A stretch of 64,000 nt of DNA, taken from positions 1 to 64,000 of the IMG/VR virus record IMGVR_UViG_3300025128_000017. One strand, written 5' to 3'. The stretch comes from a virus. Positions 58,589 to 64,000 of the stretch are shown piece after piece (position 1 is the stretch's first letter; each line of letters opens with the position of its first letter). The notes beneath the pieces are model-generated. The model made no database searches. It was not told the origin of the DNA and was given only the letters and a program-made list of their open reading frames with translations. The translations under genes were made by a program, and so were the position numbers.

Positions 58589-58797
58589 ATCATATTGCTA
58601 ATGTGAAAGCATGGAATCTTCTCAAAGGGAAAGAGGATGCACCAAATTATCGGAAAGCCACAGGACCAAAAAAATGTGGTAATTGTAAAGCATGGGATTC
58701 TTCAAAAACAAATGACCCAATGACAGGGTATTGTGAAATGTATGATTTTACTTGTAGAGCAGACCATACTTGTGATGCATGGGTGAGTAAAAAATGA
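58585..58797 (+). CDS. Cys-rich HiPIP-like small protein with AWNLLKG motif (70 aa)
   Basis: Begins with VKAWNLLKGKED (module motif). CGNCKAWDSS...GYCEMYDFTC...CDAWVSKK matches small phage proteins with the CxxC-GxC-C-CDxW pattern, sometimes described as high-potential iron-sulfur-like. The four Cys likely bind zinc or Fe-S. ATGA/short overlaps with neighbours. Confidence 0.6.
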   Translation: MNHIANVKAWNLLKGKEDAPNYRKATGPKKCGNCKAWDSSKTNDPMTGYCEMYDFTCRADHTCDAWVSKK

Positions 58798-59102
58798 CAC
58801 GATGTACTTGTTATGATACTCTCGTAGTTAAAAACCTGAATCGTTGGTTTAAAGAAAAATGGGTAGATGTTTCAAGAAAAGACAAGGATGGCAAGCATCC
58901 ACCGTGTGGGAGAAGTAAAGCAAAACTTTCAGGTAAAGGCTATCCAAAGTGTAGACCTTCTGTAAAAGTTTCAAGCGATACACCAAAAACTTCTGGTTCA
59001 ATGAGTAGTGGACAAAAACAAGCAGCAACTAAAAGAAAAAGAGCCAAAAAACAAGGTGTTGGCGGAAAACCTACTATAGTAAAGATGGTTGGGGTGATAT
59101 AA
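58794..59102 (+). CDS. Basic DUF5872-like protein (102 aa)
   Basis: RWFKEKWVDVSRKDKDGKHP then PCGRSKAKLSGKGYPKCRPS and ATKRKRAKKQG is the hallmark of a small basic family (DUF5872-like, from memory) seen in marine phages and giant viruses. No AWxxLK motif. Likely nucleic-acid-binding virion or late protein. TAATG coupling to the next gene. Confidence 0.65.
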   Translation: MTRCTCYDTLVVKNLNRWFKEKWVDVSRKDKDGKHPPCGRSKAKLSGKGYPKCRPSVKVSSDTPKTSGSMSSGQKQAATKRKRAKKQGVGGKPTIVKMVGVI

Positions 59103-59455
59103 TGGAGCACGAGCCTTGTAATTGTTGCACACCTTTCCAACAAGCAACAGTCGCTTTGATGGATAATGTTTTTGAAAAGGCTAAAAAGAAATCTAAACCA
59201 TTTCACGGTTACAATCCAAACAGACATAGCAGAAGTGGTGGTCTAAATGCAAAAGGTCGTGCAAAGTTCAAAAGAGAGACAGGTGCAAATCTTAAAAGAC
59301 CTGTTACAAAGAAACCAAGTTCTCTAAAACCCGGTAGTAAAGCGGCAAAAAGAAGAAAGTCTTTCTGTGCAAGAATGGGTGGAAGTAAAGGTCCAACGAG
59401 CAAGGGTGGGAAACTTACCCCGAAAGGTGCAGCGTTGAAAAGATGGAATTGTTGA
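59102..59455 (+). CDS. Basic DUF6321-like protein (117 aa)
   Basis: GGLNAKGRAKFKRETGANLK then RPVTKKPSSLKPGSKAAKRR and KSFCARMGGSKGPTSK, GKLTPKGAALKRWNC is the nearly complete signature of a small basic family (DUF6321-like, from memory) occurring in tailed phages and large dsDNA eukaryotic viruses. The N-terminus has CNCC and a helix LMDNVFEKAKKK reminiscent of the module motif. Probably DNA-condensing or virion-associated; inferred. Confidence 0.68.
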   Translation: MEHEPCNCCTPFQQATVALMDNVFEKAKKKSKPFHGYNPNRHSRSGGLNAKGRAKFKRETGANLKRPVTKKPSSLKPGSKAAKRRKSFCARMGGSKGPTSKGGKLTPKGAALKRWNC

Positions 59456-59505
59456 TTATTCCAATTATTCATTATTCTATCTATAATAAAGAATAATAAT
59501 ATATA

Positions 59506-59547
59506 TTGTGTATAGAAAGAATAATGAAACATTAGAAACATTAGTTG
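59506..59547. repeat. AT-rich intergenic element, copy 3
   Basis: Top strand ATTGTGTATAGAAAGAATAA followed by TGAAACATTAGAAACATTAG, matching copies near 17316 and 51898. It lies about 25-60 nt before the next gene, with a TATA-like AATATATATTG (59497-59507) at its left edge. Confidence 0.45.
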
Positions 59548-59568
59548 TTAATTTTCAAAACCCTTATT

Positions 59569-60237
59569 ATGTCAACCTCTGTGGCCTTTAACAAGGTCAT
59601 TACTATGGTAGGAGCGAACCACGATAATCACGAGATGAGATTGACAGGACTTATTCTTGCACAATCTGCACTAATTGGTGCGGCAGTAGGAATATTTGAC
59701 GCAGGTATTTGGTTGCCAGCAGGAACAACAGAAAACCATTGGGTAAACGGAATGACATACTCAATGGGTGCTTTAGCAGTGCAAATTCTAGCATACTATT
59801 TGTTTAAAATGTTCTTTGAACAGCAAATGCAAGAAAAAGTTAGAATTTCTGAAATGCAAAGGCAAAGAGATAGTAGATATAGAGAAATGCAATACAGCCA
59901 TGACCAGCGTAGACAGGATATGGAATTGAGAATGCAAGAAATGCAATTAGAAAAAGAAATTATGTGGATGCAACAAAATCCCGGTAAAGCATTTCCACAG
60001 TTTATGGATAAAACATCAAAATATAATTCTAGTAATGTTAGTGGTTTAGGGGTTGACTATAGTAGTTCTGCAAAACCACCGCAACATATGGCAGACGTAA
60101 GTAATTCTGCTTTAACTTTAGGTATGTCAGGTAACAATCTAAAAAGTGATGTTACACCACCAAGAAACATGGATGAAGATGGATATAGATTAAAAGCCGA
60201 TGGAACTATAGACAAAAGATTCAAGAAAAAAAGGTGA
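59569..60237 (+). CDS. Membrane-anchored coiled-coil late protein (222 aa)
   Basis: Start chosen at ATG 59569. Two transmembrane segments (LTGLILAQSALIGAAVGIF, about 25-45, and MGALAVQILAYYLFKMFF, about 62-82) are followed by a long charged coiled coil (EKVRISEMQRQRDSRYREMQ...) and a polar, basic C-terminus. Precedes another one-TM gene and the membrane-anchored GTPase, so the three may form a membrane-associated complex in the virion or at the host membrane. Confidence 0.65.
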   Translation: MSTSVAFNKVITMVGANHDNHEMRLTGLILAQSALIGAAVGIFDAGIWLPAGTTENHWVNGMTYSMGALAVQILAYYLFKMFFEQQMQEKVRISEMQRQRDSRYREMQYSHDQRRQDMELRMQEMQLEKEIMWMQQNPGKAFPQFMDKTSKYNSSNVSGLGVDYSSSAKPPQHMADVSNSALTLGMSGNNLKSDVTPPRNMDEDGYRLKADGTIDKRFKKKR

Positions 60238-60240
60238 TGT

Positions 60241-60507
60241 GTGAAAACGATGGGGCGTATCTTCAAGACACCAAAAGACGATTCAGTTGAAGAAACACTG
60301 AGAGCCATGCACTTGGCTAACACTGTTGATAATACCTATGAGTGGGGTGTTGGATGGTTACGAACTGTTATCTTTTCAGCAATAACTGCTCTGATTATTA
60401 GTTACGTTGAATCAGTTTCTGATTTTAGATTGTGGGGTTGGACTGTTGAATGGTCTTATGAACAGGCTAGAGATTTAGCAGACTGGCTTTATGCTAAAAT
60501 TGATTGA
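60241..60507 (+). CDS. Small single-TM late protein (88 aa)
   Basis: Starts at GTG (60241; alternative ATG 60250). A hydrophobic segment TVIFSAITALIISYVESV (about 42-60) divides an acidic N-terminal and a Trp-rich C-terminal region. Located between the coiled-coil membrane protein and the GTPase. Confidence 0.6.
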   Translation: MKTMGRIFKTPKDDSVEETLRAMHLANTVDNTYEWGVGWLRTVIFSAITALIISYVESVSDFRLWGWTVEWSYEQARDLADWLYAKID

Positions 60508-60519
60508 GGTGTATAAATT

Positions 60520-61233
60520 ATGATGACGGGTGGTAGCGTATTAGTAGGTGCTGCCTTATACGGTCAAGCGTTATATAATTCTTGGAAACCTAGAAGAGTA
60601 GGAATATATGGTACTAGTATGGTTGGTAAAACTACCTTAGATAGATATATGACAACACCGGGTGAAATGGAAGAAATTCCTGTAGATGAAAGAACTGACC
60701 ATTTTAAATTAATAACTAGATATATATTACCTAAACCTACAAGAAAACGAATTAGTTATTCCGGTGAAAAAAGAGTTGTTTATTCTTCTGATGTAGGAGG
60801 ACATGATAGATTTTGGAATCTTTGGATAGATGATATGGTTGCAAGACAAGTTGAATGCGTTGTATACATGTTTGATGATAGGGCTTTTGCAGGTGGTCCT
60901 GATGGTATAGACCAATTAGCCGGATTCAAGTTTTTAGTTGATGCTTTGATAAATCGTAATTATAGGTATAGAACTCTTAAAAGTAGATTAAAGGGTAAAA
61001 GATACGCTCCTAGATTACTTATGTTAGTAGCAAATAAGGCTGATAGATTCTTTGATAAAAGTGCAGCAGATTTATGGTCACAAGGAAGAATAGGTGAACA
61101 TAAAATATTTGACCCGTTTAGAGATGAGTTGATTAGATTGCAAAAAGCAAACCTACCAACAAAACGTGCTTTCATGGCAACTAGGGTAGGTTGGAACGTA
61201 GAGCCAACAATGGTAGATTTATTGACTACATGA
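60520..61233 (+). CDS. Membrane-anchored small GTPase, Arf/SR-beta-like (237 aa)
   Basis: G1 GTSMVGKT (31-38), G3 DVGGHD (91-96) and G4 NKAD (172-175) are in the order and spacing of a Ras-superfamily GTPase. The catalytic Gln after DVGG is His, as in SR-beta. An N-terminal hydrophobic stretch (GGSVLVGAALYGQALYNSW, 4-22) probably anchors it in the membrane like SR-beta or Arf. The C-terminal 50 residues complete the fold with a possible G5 (FMATRVG). It might steer membrane remodelling, targeting of virion membrane proteins or release. AbrB-like regulator follows. Confidence 0.82.
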   Translation: MMTGGSVLVGAALYGQALYNSWKPRRVGIYGTSMVGKTTLDRYMTTPGEMEEIPVDERTDHFKLITRYILPKPTRKRISYSGEKRVVYSSDVGGHDRFWNLWIDDMVARQVECVVYMFDDRAFAGGPDGIDQLAGFKFLVDALINRNYRYRTLKSRLKGKRYAPRLLMLVANKADRFFDKSAADLWSQGRIGEHKIFDPFRDELIRLQKANLPTKRAFMATRVGWNVEPTMVDLLTT

Positions 61234-61262
61234 GTGACCTTTTTTATGTGTAACGGTGTCGG

Positions 61263-61451
61263 ATGTATATGGCGAGAGGTGCGACGAGTACTGTTTTAGT
61301 TCCAATTGGTGGAGCAAGTAAGTCACTTAGGACTACTGTGCCTATGTGGATTATTAAACAATTTAACCTCGATGCTGGCAGTAAACTTAATTGGAGAATA
61401 GACATCGAAGGCGACGAGATGCTCATCAAAGTGTCTCCTGTGGAGAAGTGA
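61263..61451 (+). CDS. AbrB/SpoVT-like DNA-binding regulator (62 aa)
   Basis: Short protein with the swapped-hairpin AbrB pattern: SLRTTVPMWIIKQFNLDAG, then SKLNWRIDIEGDEMLIKV (T-x-P-x-x-(I/V) ... L-x-x-G-x-x-x-x-W). Such dimers bind DNA as transition-state or antitoxin-type regulators and are common in archaea. Either ATG at 61263 or 61269 may be used. Might control late transcription. Confidence 0.72.
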   Translation: MYMARGATSTVLVPIGGASKSLRTTVPMWIIKQFNLDAGSKLNWRIDIEGDEMLIKVSPVEK

Positions 61452-61455
61452 AAAA

Positions 61456-62487
61456 ATGGTTTTAGATATACCGGATAACATGTATCGAACACTTACCAAC
61501 ACACCATTACAAACACATTCTTTGTCATCGTTGAATGAGGCTGCTATGATGGCGATGGCTCAACAAGGCAATCCTCAATTTAATCAAGGAGCAATCATGG
61601 AACAAGCCACTGCACAACAACACATGCAGCAATACGGTACACAATTAAATCTTCAAGTTCCTAAAGTTAATTTTTATCCTTCTAATAATCCTGACCCACG
61701 AAAAGCAAGAAGAAAGGATATTAAACAAGCATATAAACTATTATCTCCGACAAAACGTTCTATATTCGACCCTAGAAGATGGGTAGGTAGTAAATATAGA
61801 TATAATAAAGATACAGGAGTTTGTTGTATTGATGGTTGTAATGTTAAAGAATTAATACAACATGACAATCTGTATGCTAGAATTAGTGATGAAGAAACAG
61901 GTGTAAGTCTGTGGGAACTTTACTGGACAAACCCTATCACTTCACAACCTGAAGCATTTATTGCAAGAACCGGGGTTACTAGTGGTCGTAGATTACAAGC
62001 AACTTATTGTCCTGAACATCTACATCTTTATCATTTACTTTGTAAATGGGAAACAGAACAAGATAAAGAAGATGAATTAAAACCATCTTATTTTAAAGAT
62101 AAAGTAAACAAGGGTGTAAGTTTAGTTACTGTACCTGTTACTGCCATGCAAAGTAAAGAAACACAAATGCCTGAGTTAGTACAAAAATATGAAAACTTCT
62201 TTAAAGAAATAGAAAAAGACTCTAATAGAACTAAAGGGATTAATGTTTGGCACGTACCAAATCCAGAAACTGGATTAAATGATATTACTATGATACAGTT
62301 TGACATGAGAATGTTCCAAAAAGAAGAAGTGCAACAACAAATTGCTGCTCAACAAGCATTTCAAACAGTTTTAAACCAACAGGCTCAAGTTCTTAACCCC
62401 GCCACGGTAGTGCAACCACCACCTGTAACACCAGCACCGGCGGTAATACCAGTAACAGAAATACAACAAAATGAGGTGACACAATAA
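61456..62487 (+). CDS. Late protein with Cys/His metal site (343 aa)
   Basis: N-terminal 70 residues are Gln/Met-rich and low complexity; the core (115-215) contains VCCIDGCNVKE and later TYCPEHLHLYHLLCKW, a likely zinc site (Cys-Cys ... Cys ... Cys-x2-His). The C-terminal 50 residues are Gln/Pro-rich. No family recognised. Coupled to the next gene by TAATG. Likely virion structural or head-assembly protein by position. Confidence 0.6.
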   Translation: MVLDIPDNMYRTLTNTPLQTHSLSSLNEAAMMAMAQQGNPQFNQGAIMEQATAQQHMQQYGTQLNLQVPKVNFYPSNNPDPRKARRKDIKQAYKLLSPTKRSIFDPRRWVGSKYRYNKDTGVCCIDGCNVKELIQHDNLYARISDEETGVSLWELYWTNPITSQPEAFIARTGVTSGRRLQATYCPEHLHLYHLLCKWETEQDKEDELKPSYFKDKVNKGVSLVTVPVTAMQSKETQMPELVQKYENFFKEIEKDSNRTKGINVWHVPNPETGLNDITMIQFDMRMFQKEEVQQQIAAQQAFQTVLNQQAQVLNPATVVQPPPVTPAPAVIPVTEIQQNEVTQ

Positions 62488-63110
62488 TGGGATTATTTTC
62501 TACAACACCAGCAAGCAACAATTCATCATTTAGTTTAGGAGCACCTGTAATGAATACTGCACCTCCTACACAACAAGGTTATCAGAATTCTTACGGTGCA
62601 TCACCATTGACTGCTGGCATATTAGGTGGTGCTGGTATAACTCCGCAACAGTATGGGATGCCCGTTGCCCCACCTTCTGAAACAGATGTTTTAGCAGCCA
62701 TGTTAACAACTTTACAACCGATAGATAGATTTATTGTCAGTCAAAATATGCCTGTATTCATAGAAATGCTTTCTAACATAACCACATTTTCTCTTCTGAA
62801 TGTGTTAAAAAATGCTACTTTTAAACTAGATGAAGAGGGTAACATGTCATTAGATGTTATGTCTTTACCTAGTGATTTACAGACATTAAGTGCAGAAAAT
62901 ATTGTTGCACAACTAAATAGTTTACAAAACACATCCATGCAATCCATCCAATCTGCTGAACAACAAAGGATGCAAATAAAAGCAATGGCTGACCAATCGT
63001 TATTACAAGGTGCTCTTGGTGCAGCAATGCAACCCGGCGTTATGGAAAATGTTGGACAGGCTGCTGGTGGATTTTTCAATAGAGCATTATTTGGAGGTAC
63101 AATGAAATGA
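62487..63110 (+). CDS. Low-complexity late structural protein (207 aa)
   Basis: N-terminal 60 residues rich in Ser, Pro, Gln, Gly; middle is a helical domain (LQPIDRFIVSQNMPVFIEML); C-terminal part Gln/Ala/Gly-rich ending GGFFNRALFGGTMK. Coupled by TAATG and ATGA overlaps. No family recognised. Confidence 0.55.
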   Translation: MGLFSTTPASNNSSFSLGAPVMNTAPPTQQGYQNSYGASPLTAGILGGAGITPQQYGMPVAPPSETDVLAAMLTTLQPIDRFIVSQNMPVFIEMLSNITTFSLLNVLKNATFKLDEEGNMSLDVMSLPSDLQTLSAENIVAQLNSLQNTSMQSIQSAEQQRMQIKAMADQSLLQGALGAAMQPGVMENVGQAAGGFFNRALFGGTMK

Positions 63111-63352
63111 TAAATGGAGGAAGTATAACACCTAAGCCAGTTGCCGATATGACGTTACAATTTTTTAATCCTAGACATAGCACAATTGTCGATATGATTA
63201 TGATACAATTAATTGCAGCCATCATTACTAGTTTGATTATTTTAATATACAAAGGAAATGAAATTTCACAAAATGATGCTACACTTTTCTTAGTTGGAAT
63301 CTTTGCATCTTTCATTTTATTAACTACAGTGTATTCACGTATAACGAGATGA
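63107..63352 (+). CDS. Small membrane protein, two TM segments (81 aa)
   Basis: Hydrophobic stretches about 28-46 (MIMIQLIAAIITSLIILIY) and 60-76 (FLVGIFASFILLTTVYS) with a short charged loop. ATGA start. Its position just before the terminase gene recalls holin-like or virion membrane proteins; no family. Confidence 0.6.
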   Translation: MINGGSITPKPVADMTLQFFNPRHSTIVDMIMIQLIAAIITSLIILIYKGNEISQNDATLFLVGIFASFILLTTVYSRITR

Positions 63353-63406
63353 TGATAGTCTCTTTTTCTAACAAACTTAATTTGCTACGCATGTAGTCGA
63401 CACATC

Positions 63407-64000
63407 GTGACCGAGCGTGAGCAAGTGACAAAAAGGTCCTGTGCCTTTTGTCAACATCCTGATAGGAATGACTTGGAAGACATGATAAGGAACGGAGAAA
63501 CTTCCATAAAAACTCTCGACAAAGACATGGGTTGGAGAGCCAATACAGCAGACCGTCATTTTAGAAATCATATGGGAGAATATCACATGGCTGCTAATCC
63601 TAGTTGTGTAATTTGCACACATCCTGAAAGAGCAGAATTTGAAAATAGGTTTTTTACAGATGGTTCTCAATCTGATATAATAGCCAAAGAATTAGATGTT
63701 GCTGAAAATACTGTTTACCATCATATGAAACATCACTTTCAACCTTTAGTACAAAGGTCTGCTGCTACTGAAGTTGTAGTAAAAGTAGGACATGAAGTGA
63801 ATGTGTTGAGAAATAATGTAGAAAAACTCAATAATAGATTAAATGATTTCTTAGATGAATCTACAGGTTATGAAGATGGTTTTGTTCGAGATGCAGTTAC
63901 ATTACATAAAGAAGTTAGAGAAAGCATAAAAGATTTAGTCAAGTTCAATGAAGCATGGGGTACAACCGCAGAAGGTACTCAAGTCAATCAAACAATCAAT
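63407..64000 (+). CDS. Probable terminase small subunit (5' part, at least 198 aa, cut by window edge)
   Basis: Open from a GTG at 63407 to the window's right edge. Two similar Cys/HTH units occur: SCAFCQHPDR...MGWRANTADRHFRNHMGEYH and SCVICTHPERAEFENRFF...IAKELDVAENTVYHHMKHHF, each a CxxC-HP knuckle followed by a helix-turn-helix. A coiled coil follows (NVEKLNNRLNDFLDEST). Duplicated HTH plus coiled coil is typical of small terminase proteins that recognise packaging sites. The large terminase would be expected immediately downstream. An archaeal transcription factor is the alternative. Confidence 0.55.
   Translation, partial: MTEREQVTKRSCAFCQHPDRNDLEDMIRNGETSIKTLDKDMGWRANTADRHFRNHMGEYHMAANPSCVICTHPERAEFENRFFTDGSQSDIIAKELDVAENTVYHHMKHHFQPLVQRSAATEVVVKVGHEVNVLRNNVEKLNNRLNDFLDESTGYEDGFVRDAVTLHKEVRESIKDLVKFNEAWGTTAEGTQVNQTIN

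Noticed and set aside
1-64000. Interpretation as an integrated provirus in a host chromosome
   Set aside because: No integrase, att-like direct repeats, tRNA or host housekeeping genes; all regions fit one viral genome.

Overview
The window reads as most of the genome of a tailed (head-tail) dsDNA virus of an uncultured marine euryarchaeon. The best fit is a magrovirus, the viruses assigned to Marine Group II / Poseidoniales. The evidence is a full archaeal-type replication set (family B DNA polymerase, PCNA-like clamp, clamp-loader small subunit, archaeal primase, RadA/Sak4-like ATPase, XPF/Hef-type nuclease, Cas4-like nuclease) combined with a group II chaperonin (thermosome), phage-type tail fibres, archaeal TATA-box promoters with leaderless starts, and AT-rich densely overlapping genes. 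The lineage call rests on gene content remembered for that group, not on a search. I see no rRNA, tRNA, integrase, transposase or CRISPR array.

Layout. (1) 1-12980, plus strand: distal tail module, with two small structural genes, three consecutive large tail-fibre genes (the last 2211 aa with about twelve VGIGTTSP-type repeats) and a tail-fibre assembly-like gene. (2) 12977-13411, minus: a chain of tiny overlapping ORFs. (3) 13617-30391, minus: replication and recombination block, from the clamp loader through the ssDNA-binding candidate, RadA, PolB, PCNA, Cas4-like nuclease, primase, XPF-like nuclease, P-loop ATPase and DEDDy exonuclease to the thermosome. (4) 30384-38264, minus: accessory block of very small genes, many with zinc ribbons, plus a PC4-like protein and an MT-A70 adenine methyltransferase. 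(5) 38315-44515, minus: protein tyrosine phosphatase-like protein and three large unknowns. (6) 44828-51699, minus: SNF2-type helicase, ArdC-type antirestriction protein, other early genes and a gene with recent internal duplication. (7) 51700-53792: noncoding DNA around a single strongly promoted gene (52328-53161). The 53194-53792 part looks like a replication origin and is where transcription switches strand. (8) 53793-64000, plus: late module of many small proteins sharing an A-[WF]-x-x-[LI]-K motif, basic DUF5872/DUF6321-like proteins, a membrane-anchored small GTPase, an AbrB-like regulator and, at the right edge, a likely terminase small subunit.

The large terminase, portal, capsid protein and tail tube are absent. 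They would be expected between the right edge (terminase) and the left edge (distal tail), so the window is probably a segment of a larger circular, circularly permuted or concatemeric map.

Regulation is legible. An almost invariant promoter (CAGTATATAAAAGAACA) recurs upstream of transcription units. In four genes its first base lies exactly 32 nt before the start codon, implying leaderless mRNAs. Two rho-independent-like terminators with a shared downstream flank close minus-strand units. Within units, genes are coupled by ATGA, TAATG or 8-nt overlaps, and Shine-Dalgarno-like GAGG/GGAGG sequences inside the preceding gene often create Glu-Glu-Glu C-termini. The most unusual signals are the recurrent AWxxLK motif in consecutive late proteins, the viral Arf/SR-beta-like GTPase, the iteron-bearing origin region, and a plus-strand leaderless-type promoter firing antisense into the helicase operon's end.
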